This document shows positions 1-9,800 of a stretch of 41,789 nucleotides of DNA, piece by piece; within the stretch, counting starts at the first letter, position 1; each line of letters opens with the position of its first letter. Source of the stretch: Candidatus Thermoplasmatota archaeon (lineage in GTDB: Archaea; Thermoplasmatota; E2; DHVEG-1). The DNA lies in assembly GCA_038884455.1 (NCBI GenBank), contig JAWABU010000014.1, positions 1-41,789 on the forward strand, given 5' to 3'. The notes below the pieces were generated by a model that saw nothing but the letters and a program-made list of their open reading frames with translations, did not search any database and was not told the origin of the DNA. The position numbers and the translations under genes are program-made.

Positions 1-2
1 AT

Positions 3-527
3 ATTACGGTATTGCGTCTTGCAGGAAGCAATGGGACCAACGCTGCACTGAAACTGCATTTTGGTGGTAATTTTAGCGCAGGGTATAACAAAACATATAC
101 TGCTGCGTTTGCGATTGTCAATGAAGAATTATTTAGAGTTAATATAACACGGATTAATGTATCAACATCAACTGGTGATGCATGTCTTCAGATATGGTTG
201 CATAAGAATCGAACAAAAACTGTTGAGCAGGATTCAGGAAGTGTTTTTATGTGGGATAAAACTGTGAGTAAAGCACCGACTGCATCTGCAGCATGGGTTC
301 TTGGTCCAGGTAATGCAAATCCAACAGACATCAATGGAAATAAAGGTACTACTCCATGGAATAATAACCAAGTTCGTTTTACCAAGTATAATAATGATGC
401 AATAAATGGTACTACTGATTTTGTCTGGGTTCAAGTATCAATTGATGTTCCGTTTTCTCCAACAGGAGGAGCACACACTGGATTGATCTGGATTCACTTC
501 CAAGCAAACACAAAAGACGTAACATAA
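3..527 (+). CDS. Secreted beta-rich protein, 5'-truncated (TasA/camelysin-like)
   Basis: The reading frame is open to the left edge, so the N-terminus, including any signal peptide, lies outside the window. The visible ~174 residues are rich in Asn, Thr, Gly and aromatic residues, with alternating hydrophobic strands (for example FVWVQVSIDVPF and GLIWIHFQAN) and no membrane span or coiled coil. That pattern suits an extracellular beta-sandwich. A SipW/ER-type signal peptidase starts 185 bases downstream, and such peptidases are often encoded beside TasA/camelysin-like secreted proteins. The family assignment rests on this context and general composition, not on a diagnostic motif. A TTG at 12 is in frame but has no ribosome site and should not be taken as the start. 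Confidence 0.6.
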   Translation: MTVLRLAGSNGTNAALKLHFGGNFSAGYNKTYTAAFAIVNEELFRVNITRINVSTSTGDACLQIWLHKNRTKTVEQDSGSVFMWDKTVSKAPTASAAWVLGPGNANPTDINGNKGTTPWNNNQVRFTKYNNDAINGTTDFVWVQVSIDVPFSPTGGAHTGLIWIHFQANTKDVT

Positions 528-609
528 AACAATGTGATAGTTCAATACATCTTAAGTATTTCTTTTTATAAATTCTCTTTCCCAAGATACAGGAAAAAGG
601 AACATAATG

Positions 610-617
610 TATAAATA
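610..617 (+). promoter_or_regulatory. TATA box for the signal peptidase gene
   Basis: TATAAATA lies in the 185-base gap after the first gene. Transcription about 25 bases downstream would leave a leader of roughly 70 bases that contains the strong ribosome site at 699-706. Motif and position only. Confidence 0.45.
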
Positions 618-712
618 ATTCTAGTTCTATTCATGATTAGTAAGGATGGATGCAAAATAATATACAGATGAGTGTTCAGTTTATTTATTAAAAACGTGAG
701 GAGGGGAAAACG

Positions 713-2431
713 ATAAAACAGCAATTAACAATAAAATTGTTAATTGGAAATCTTCTTTTTCTATCAATTCTTATTATCATTGCATCACGTTCATTATCTG
801 TTATCTCAGGAACACCATTTCCGTTAGCAATTATTACTTCAAATTCTATGAGTCCTTCACTTTTCGAAGGGGATCTCGTCGCGTGGACACCAACAAACAT
901 CGATGATGTCAAAATAGGAGATGTCATCGTTTTTAAAAGTTGGTTAAGCTGGCCTGATGAAAAGCTGGTTGTTCACCGTGTTGTTGGAATAAAAACTATG
1001 TGGGGTCGACCAGCGCTAGAAACCAAAGGAGATGCAAACGAATATACCGATCAATCTGGACCACATATCCCTGAACCATACATCCAAGAAAAACGATTTA
1101 TCGGAAAAGTTTTATCAGTTGGATCGCAACCATTGAAAATACCGTTTGTTGGGTATATTGGAATCCTTATTACCCAAGGATTTAATGCTTTATCACAACC
1201 ATCTGCAGCAAAAGGGACCCTGACGTATGTTGGCGTTTTCACTCCTTTAACCATATCGGTCGTCTTACTTGTAATATCCCTGTTTATATTACCTGACCGA
1301 GCAAAAACATATAAAGAAAAAATCAGACTCAATATTTTTGAAACACAACCGCTCAACATCAAAAACTTATTTTCATTCTTTTTAACCATCTTTGTGTTAT
1401 TATTAGTATTAGTTCATTTTTTTGCTTTTGACTCAACACCTGCAACAGTTGGTGTTGGTGAATTCCCTGAAAAGAGTGGGTTTGAACTTGGATCTATACC
1501 CTCGGGAAAAACAGGACCAATGCGATATTTACCTGTGATCAACCCTGGGATAATGCCTGTGAAGGGTATCGTATTTGGTTCCGGTGAACTGAAAGATTTT
1601 GTAAACCGAACACTATTTACTATCGATCCTGGAGAAATAAGAAATCTTGGCATTACGGCAACAATACCGAATGGAACTCAGAACGGTTCATTTCTTGGGG
1701 AAATTAAACTATATTCATCTCCAATCTGGTTTATTTTTCCTGATGAATTTATTAGAGAATGTTTACATCATGATGGTCAATCTACTGTACTCATTCTTGA
1801 TGTTCTCGCAGCAGGTATCCTCACCGTCTGCACAATAACCTTAATTGTCACGTCAGCATACATAAGTATGAAATATAGAATTTTCGAAATTGACATATCA
1901 TGGAGACGAGTATCGAAATTCTTAATCAACAGAAGAGTTATTCAGAGAATATCGACAGTAAAACATAAAACGAAAGTAACCTTCAATCAGCATGTTGGAT
2001 GGATTTTACGAACAAATATAGTACACCTTGATGTAAAACCATTGATTCTTGCATCAACCATTTTAGTACCTTTTTTATTATTGTTAACTAGCGAATTATT
2101 AGCAATGGTTGTGGCATCGATTGCAGCTGGACTTTGTGCATATTTTATCCATTGCAGAACGAGAGCAAAAATTATCTTAACATCAAGTTTTGCGTTGATT
2201 TTTGGCTGTATTTATATTATTGTGAAAACACAGTACAATCTTATGACCAGTGATCGAACACTACTTGAATCAACAGCACTTGGTCTTGGAGCAATCGGCA
2301 TTTATCTCTTAGTTCTCGCTTTCTTTTTGATTCCTTTATCTCTTGTTACATGGTATATGACTTATCAAATCCGAAATGTTAAAGAACAAAAAGATCCATT
2401 ACTTATACTAGAAGGGAGCTGCGACCTGTGA
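713..2431 (+). CDS. Signal peptidase I, SipW/ER type, with large membrane extension
   Basis: A membrane serine protease that removes signal peptides from exported preproteins. The N-terminal ~130 residues carry the family motifs: an N-terminal membrane span, the catalytic serine in SNSMSP (S45), a VVHRVVG box whose histidine (H88) replaces the bacterial lysine, and TKGDAN (about 104-109). These mark the archaeal/ER class. The whole protein is ~572 residues, far longer than the usual 150-250. The extra ~400 residues hold several hydrophobic spans around an outside domain with beta-strand character (nt ~1430-1740). Start: GAGGAGGGG at 698-706 is followed six bases later by an in-frame ATA at 713. 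The first conventional codon, TTG 737, is about 30 bases from that site. The adjacent secreted protein is a plausible substrate. Peptidase identity is firm; the role of the extension is unknown. Confidence 0.85.
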   Translation: MKQQLTIKLLIGNLLFLSILIIIASRSLSVISGTPFPLAIITSNSMSPSLFEGDLVAWTPTNIDDVKIGDVIVFKSWLSWPDEKLVVHRVVGIKTMWGRPALETKGDANEYTDQSGPHIPEPYIQEKRFIGKVLSVGSQPLKIPFVGYIGILITQGFNALSQPSAAKGTLTYVGVFTPLTISVVLLVISLFILPDRAKTYKEKIRLNIFETQPLNIKNLFSFFLTIFVLLLVLVHFFAFDSTPATVGVGEFPEKSGFELGSIPSGKTGPMRYLPVINPGIMPVKGIVFGSGELKDFVNRTLFTIDPGEIRNLGITATIPNGTQNGSFLGEIKLYSSPIWFIFPDEFIRECLHHDGQSTVLILDVLAAGILTVCTITLIVTSAYISMKYRIFEIDISWRRVSKFLINRRVIQRISTVKHKTKVTFNQHVGWILRTNIVHLDVKPLILASTILVPFLLLLTSELLAMVVASIAAGLCAYFIHCRTRAKIILTSSFALIFGCIYIIVKTQYNLMTSDRTLLESTALGLGAIGIYLLVLAFFLIPLSLVTWYMTYQIRNVKEQKDPLLILEGSCDL

Positions 2432-2451
2432 TGGAGAGGGAGATGCACTAA

Positions 2452-3717
2452 ATGGGGTTGTTTAAAAAAAATAAAAAAGATACCCAGATACGTGGTGATA
2501 CCTCACAAATTCTTCAAGAGCAACCTAGTGATAAAATAAAAAAGAAAAAACGTATTGGTTTTGGTCATAAACAAAAGAAAGACAAGATCCAACACAACCA
2601 ATCTCAAGAGACACCTCAAACAGATCAGTTAATTATGAATATTCATCAGCAAACTAATCTTTATCCCCATAAAAACAGTCAACCAGGTAAACAGGAAGTT
2701 AATACCGTTCAAGAACCAGATATTTTTCTTGAAGATACTCTTGCTGATCATGATTTATCAAAACAATCAAAAGATTGGAACCAAGTTCAAAAACGGAATG
2801 CCCTCCTACAGAAGGACGCAAAAGGAAAACCGGTGTTCCTTGAAGATACCGGTGAACAACTTGGAGTTGTATTTGATACAATCAAGGATTCCGACAATAA
2901 GATAATTGGATATAAAATTAAGGACAGTAAATCTGATGCAATTCTCAGTTTTCCCCTTGACCAATTCGACGAAGATAAAAATGGCCTTATTTTTGTCCCG
3001 AGTTGGTATACCAAAGGATTAAAAACTATAGAAAAACTTGAGTTTAAAGATCGTATTTCTCCTGAACTTGCATGGCTATTAAAGGATCAAACGATCTCCG
3101 ACGAAGAACTCTACAATATTTTTGTTAAACATGATGATGTGATTGCAAACTATATGCAAGAATCCATAGCACTTCGGGAGTTGTTAGAAAACAGATTGAA
3201 AGCTCTTGAAAAAGAGCGGTTAAAATTAAAAGAAGATCTTATGGATTTAACCGAAAAACGCCTGATTAAAGACATTGACCGAAGGACATTTTCAGAAATA
3301 GTTCTAGAACATCGCCGAAAGGTTAATGTTATAGATGTAAACATAAAAAAATGTAAAGAGCTGTTCAATCGTCTCGAAAAGACCTCATTTGGTATGCTTG
3401 GAAAAACTATTCAATCTCGAATTGTACAAAAACAAAAAAATGAACCCAGCACCGAACAGCGATACAAAACGCAGATTCAACAAGAGATATTTTCTTCTGA
3501 AGATAACAAGTATAAAGAGAAATATGAAAAAATAAAAGTGTTATATGATGAACTTGAAGAGGAATACAAAAATCTTAAAAATATGTTGAATGCAAAACTT
3601 GATGATGGTTTTGAAAATAAGTATCATGAGCTAAAAAATAACTATGATGAGCTACTTGCGGAATACGATGAATTAAAATTAGCGGTAGAAAAACTCTTAC
3701 AAAAGAATAACGTCTAA
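2452..3717 (+). CDS. PRC-barrel domain protein with C-terminal coiled coil
   Basis: 421 residues, starting at ATG 2452 nine bases after a GGAGAGGGAG ribosome site and 20 bases after the signal peptidase stop, so probably co-transcribed. Order of parts: a basic Lys/Gln-rich disordered tail (about 1-110); a small beta-rich segment (about 123-185: GKPVFLEDTGEQLGVVFDTI then IIGYKIKD) that reads as a PRC-barrel; a helical region; and long coiled coils (about 230-300 and 340-420). Soluble, with no signal peptide. PRC-barrel proteins in archaea serve as adaptors, including in cell division and organisation. An adaptor or scaffold role beside the giant coiled-coil gene is inference. Confidence 0.65.
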   Translation: MGLFKKNKKDTQIRGDTSQILQEQPSDKIKKKKRIGFGHKQKKDKIQHNQSQETPQTDQLIMNIHQQTNLYPHKNSQPGKQEVNTVQEPDIFLEDTLADHDLSKQSKDWNQVQKRNALLQKDAKGKPVFLEDTGEQLGVVFDTIKDSDNKIIGYKIKDSKSDAILSFPLDQFDEDKNGLIFVPSWYTKGLKTIEKLEFKDRISPELAWLLKDQTISDEELYNIFVKHDDVIANYMQESIALRELLENRLKALEKERLKLKEDLMDLTEKRLIKDIDRRTFSEIVLEHRRKVNVIDVNIKKCKELFNRLEKTSFGMLGKTIQSRIVQKQKNEPSTEQRYKTQIQQEIFSSEDNKYKEKYEKIKVLYDELEEEYKNLKNMLNAKLDDGFENKYHELKNNYDELLAEYDELKLAVEKLLQKNNV

Positions 3718-3836
3718 TTTTTCCTTTTGGCGAGGAGGTTTTATTAAAAATAAAAAAACATTAATATTAGGCTAGTCATTATATGCTTTAAGAACTCTAA
3801 CAGTAGGTTGTATGTCAACCTGGGTGAGGCTACATC

Positions 3837-6800
3837 ATGTCAGAGGATTTCATACGAGGGGAAAAACAATCGATTCATAACCAGAGTGCTTCAGAAAATA
3901 TCTTTTTTCTTGATGATAGAACTCCTGGTTTCATTCTCAATAAAAAGGGTGTAATCGTAGCAACAAATGAAGCTTTCTGCTATCTCATTGGTTATTCTCA
4001 AGAAGATATCCTCGGCTGTAACATTGAAAATACGAATTTTCTGACTGAAGAATCACGACAACAGATGATGTTTCGAAATGTTTCCCGTTTAGTTGGTAAA
4101 GAAAAACCGTCATTTATGCTTCATGTTAAAACAAAGAAAGGAGATCTTCTTGATTTAGAGATAAATGCCCAACCATATATGAAAAATGGTAAAAATGAAG
4201 GAGAAATCAACATCGTTGTCAACAGGAAAGGAATAGACGTTTTTAAAAATACAGGTATTACTGAGGAAAAGAACATTCAAAACAGTATGTTTACTCATAA
4301 ATCAGATGAACATATCCTCAGGAGAGAGAATGAAGAAATCATGAGATTAAAATCAGATTTAAAAGAAAAGATTATTGAATTAAATAACCAAGAACGGGAT
4401 GTATCAAAGATGACTGAACAATTAAGAATAAGTAAGCTTGAATTAGAAGAAAAAAACCATGAAATTCGACAATTACAACTCGAAGTAACAAGCAGAGATC
4501 AAAAAATTGAAAACAAAAACAGGCAAATCGAAGAAATACAAAAAAATCTTCAACAGAAAGAAACTGAACTCGAAGAAAAAAACTATGAGATTACTCGATT
4601 AAAAAACGATATTGATAAGTACATGAGACGTTTCTCAGTAAAAGAAGAAGAATTTCAAAAATTATTTAATTCCTATGAAAAAATACAACAAGAGGCAATC
4701 AAGCAAGAACAAGAACTACGACAGAAAAAACAAGAAGTTGAGCAATTACAACAGTTAGCAGATAAAACACAAGAAAAACTCAAAGTACTCTCCGATGAAG
4801 TAACTGAAAGAAACGAGATTATTGAAGATTTTAAAAAGCAATTAGAAAATTATGAACAAAAACTTATAGAAAATACAAAACTCATTGAGAAACTTCAACA
4901 AGAAGTAAACACCAGAGAAACAGAAAGTACAATGCGAAACAATGAAATACAACGTTTAAACGAAGAATTACTCAGATTACAACAGATGCTCAACGAAAAA
5001 AATAATGAAATTCGTCAGATACAAGAAATCTGCCAAAAACAAGAACAAGAAAAACTTCAATTACAATCTGAAGTAAATAGAAGTTATCAATCATTAAAAA
5101 CTAAAGAAGATGAACTAAAAACCAAAAACGAAGAGATTATCCAGAAACACAACGAGCTCAAAGAAAAAGAACAAGAGATCAACGAAATTATTTCAAAGCT
5201 TGAAAACAGAGACAGATATACTATTTATCAAAGTGATCTTATCGAAGATCAAGAGAAAGAAATCTCTAATTTAAAAAGAAATTTAGAAGAAGCAAATAAG
5301 ATCATTGAACTGACAAAGCAGGATTGTGAAGAATTAAATGCGAAGATAAAAGAAAAAGAAAAAGAACTATGTACCAAAAATACCGAATTACAAATGCTCA
5401 AACAAGAGCAGGAAAAAAACCAAAAAAAGAATGTAGAGATACATACCGAATTACAACAGATACAACAACAATGTATCTTGCTACAAAATCAACTTCACGA
5501 AACAACTGACGAAAATAATCGATTAAAACAAGAAATTGTACAATTAACTAAAACCTCAAAAAATCTAGAAAATCAAATATCCCAAATGCAGACTATTTTT
5601 AATCAGACAAACGAAGAAGTAAAATCCCGGGAGCAAGAATTACAAAAAATTCAAGAGTTATTGCTTAAAAAAGACCAGGAATGTGAAGAATTAAAATTGA
5701 AATTAGAAAATAAAAACAAATATATCCTCCGCCAAAATACTTTATTTGAAGAACAAGAACGTACAATTCAACAACTAACAACAGATATAGAAGTAAACAA
5801 AAAAGAATTATCTCAAGCAAAACAAGAGTTAGAACAGAAAAAACAACAACTTGCTCTTTCATGTTCACAAATTTCCCAAGTACAACAGGATCTTGAAAGC
5901 GAACGGCGAACGCTTGAAACAACAGGATTTGAGCTCGAAGAAACAAGAACCGAGCTTATGAAAACTCAAAATATATTAGAGATGCGTACAAAAGAACTCG
6001 AGGAAAAACAACAATCATTACTACAACTTACTGAAGAATTAAGAAGAAAAGAAGAAAATACTGTGAAACTAATAGATGAAGTACAAAAAAATAAACATAC
6101 CTTAGAACATCAATCAAAAGAAATAACTGCTTTGCATACTAAAATTCAAAATATGGAACAATTCGCTCTCCATCAAGAAGAAATACTTAAAAATAAGGAT
6201 AACGAAATCATTGGCTTGAAAATCGAATTAGACCAAATATCACGAGAATTAAAAAATAAACAGAAAGATTTTGAAACAGTTAATCATCAACTGAATTTTG
6301 AAAGATCTCAGGTAGAACTTCAGAAGATAGAGATAAACCGCTTACAAACACTATTAGATAGTCAAGAATCAACCCTTATTTCAGTTCAAAATGAACTCAA
6401 AAATACAAGAGATGAACTGATAAACAGCAATAACTGTATTGAAGAAAAACAAAAAGAACTTGATCAAACAAAATTTGAACTTGAAAACGTACAAAGAGAA
6501 CTTGCACAAGAAAAAAATGACCCAAAAAGAAAAGAATTAAAAGAAACACGGAAGGAACTTGAAACATTACGTATCATATTTGAAAAAAATAAAGCAGAAC
6601 TAGAAGAAAAAAATCATCTCCTTGAATTATTAAAATCAGACCTAAAAATAAAAAATGATGCAGTAGATGAACTACAAAAACAAATAATCGATCAAAAAAC
6701 AGCTATTACTCATAAAGATGCAGTGATCTGTCAAATACAAACTGATTTAAGGCAGTTAGAAACAGAGATAGTTACAAAAGATAATATCATTGAAAATCTT

Positions 6801-9800
6801 GAAAAACAACTTTCAGAACAACAAACGACTTTGACGAAGAAAAATGACCAAATACATCAACTTCTCGAAGAAAATCAGAAAATTCAAAGAGATTTAGACG
6901 ATACTAAAAAATTAATCAATGAGAAACTGTGGGAAGTTAACGAAAAGGATCAGGAGATCCACTTTTTAAAAACAGATGTTGAAAACAAAATAAAAGAAAT
7001 CGCGCAATTAAAAAAAGAGTCATTGGATACTCAAGAGTTATTAAACTCAACACAACTCAACCTTCAACAACTTACTGAAGATTTAAAACTAAAAGAAAGC
7101 GACTTACAGATAAGAACAGCAACTCTTGAACAAATGCAAAATGAAATAATACATCTCCAGAATGAACTGAAAATAAGAAATGACATCATTGGTAATCTAG
7201 ACGGTCAACTTTCAGAACAACAAACAAAAATTATACTACAATCAAACACGATTGAGCAGTTGCAACAAAAGATACAGATCTCTTCAGAAAAAATAAATAG
7301 TATCTATGAAGAACTAGAAGAAAAAAAGAGAAATGTAAACGAACTTGGAGAAAAACTACATAAAACAGAATTGCAACAAAAAATTCTTGAGGAGCAATTG
7401 GTAACAAAAGATTCACATATCAATAGTTTGTCTTCAGAATTAAATCTGATGCATAACCAGCTATCTGCATTAAAAAATGTTATGACATCTGCTCTTTTGA
7501 TTTTGGATTCTGAAAATAGAATCGTATCGTGGAATGAATCCGCATCAAAATTACTGAATTTATCAAATGAAAATTCTCGGGAGAAAACAGTTTTTTCGCT
7601 CTCCTTTATGTCTGATCCACGGATTCAAACTGGTTTACATCATTCGATAAAAGATAAAAAAATGGTAGTTGAAAAATCTATCTTTTTAGCAACTGGCAAT
7701 GGCAAGAATATCTTAACCGATATTATCAACATGCCGATTCAAGATCCGCATGGAGTGATACAGGGAACAATGATAGTTATTGACGATGTAACAGATAAGG
7801 TGGCTTTACAATCTGAAATACAGTTGAAACAAGAGGAGATCACAGCATTGAAGAATGATAATCACACTCTTTTGAAAAAAGTGTCCTGTATTGAGAAAGA
7901 ATTAAAAACAACCGAAGAAAGATTAAAAGAAAGCATGCAGAGTCTTGATCAAAAACAAAACATAGTGAGTACGTTATATACTGAGATACAACAGAAAGAC
8001 GAGGCAATCTCTCTTCTCAATCAAGAGTTGGACCATAAGAACCGTGATTTATTAGAAACAAAAAACGCACTGAGTAACAAAGAGCATGATCTTGCTAATC
8101 TGCAAAACAAATGTGTTTTCTTACAAAATGAAATTACAGCGATAAAAGAAAATTTATCTAAAAGTATGGCAGAAAAAGAAGCAATTGAACAATCAGCAAA
8201 AGAGATTGAGCAAAAACTCAAAGAAAAAGAAAACAGTATCACAGAATTACAAAAGATATGTGATCAGCATAAATATGTAGTACAACAGAAAGAAACAGAA
8301 CTTGTTTTTGTATCAACAGCGTTAGATAATCTTAAAAAAGAATTGGCCCAAAGAAATGATCAGATAATTGAATTAAAAAGTGAACTAGCGCAAAAGGAAT
8401 TACTATTGCAATCAAAAGAAATAGAAATTGAAAAACAGCAGGTAGTAGTATGTCAGATGAAAAACGAAAATGAACAATTGAGAAGTGAGACTGATGCAAC
8501 AAAACAAGCAATACAACAATTTACAGAAGAATTGAAACAATTACAACTCCTCAGTACTCAGTTAAAACAGGATGTCGAAGAAAAAGACAAATCTATCAAA
8601 GTACTTTCTGAAGAAAAAAATATGCTCAATAGTCAAATCATTGAAAAACAAAATGAGATGACAGAATTGCAAAACACAATTCAACAAACGCAGCAAGAAC
8701 TCGAAATAGTAAGAAAACAATTAACAGCAACTGAGTGTGAAGTAGTACAACTGAAAAATGAACTGGCAAAAAATCAGACAATACTTGAAATGACAAATAA
8801 AAATCTTCAAGAGAAAAAACAAGAACTTGAAACTGCCCGAAATGAGCAACGAGATGTGCTGATACAACTTGAGAACGTTTTACATGAAAAAAACAGCATA
8901 CAAAAAGAACTAGAGCATCTAAAGGATACTAGTGAAACACTTGAGCACGACCTCAGAATACGAAACGAAATAATTGAACAGATGCAAAACGAATTTATGA
9001 AAAATCAAACACGGATTACAGAAAAAGAAGCGAAAATTAACCTTCTTCAAACTAAAGTATCTGAACAGGAAAAAAACTTAACGATAAAAAACGCAGAACT
9101 TCAAGAATTACAGGTTACCTACGAAAGACAAAAAGCAATGATTCAACAATTAGAACGAGAAAAAGAACAAATTAACAGTTTATTTATCGGGATGCAGGAC
9201 TCCTGTACCTATCCGATAATCACCTTAGACAAAAACAATAAAATTTTAAATGTAAATAAAAATGCAGAGGAATTCTTTGGATTGTCCAAATCTGAAATGT
9301 ATGGACAACAAATCAATTCCATCGGTCTCGGCATACAAGAACGAGTTTCCGAAATGTTTAAGCTAGTTAAAGAACAGAAAAAACCGAGTACAATCCAATC
9401 TGTAAGTATAGAAACAAAACAGGGAGCACGCTATTTAACTGATATCTCAAACATCCCGATTATCGATGCCCAAGGAACCGCCATCGGATCAATAATGCTA
9501 CTGCAAGATAAAACATGGCTGATCAATGCACAAGCAGATATACGACGAAAAGAAAAAGAATACAAAGAGTTACTTATTCGAAATGAAGAACTATCGAAAA
9601 AACTCACGATAGCTGATGAAGAACTGAGGGCTACAAATACCATACTTGAACAAAAAAATAAAGATATCGTTGAAAAACAAAACAAGATTGAAAATTTACT
9701 CTCCATTATTCAAAATCAAAAGAAATCTAACGAATATAAAGATTCAGAAATTCAAAAATTACGATCAATGCTTGAATCAAAAGAAACGACGTTTAAAAAA

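Noticed and set aside
5665-5946. Minus-strand ORF inside the giant gene (and similar ones at 7231, 8021, 9431, 10616)
   Set aside because: Composition mirrors the opposite-strand coiled coil; no ribosome sites or domains.
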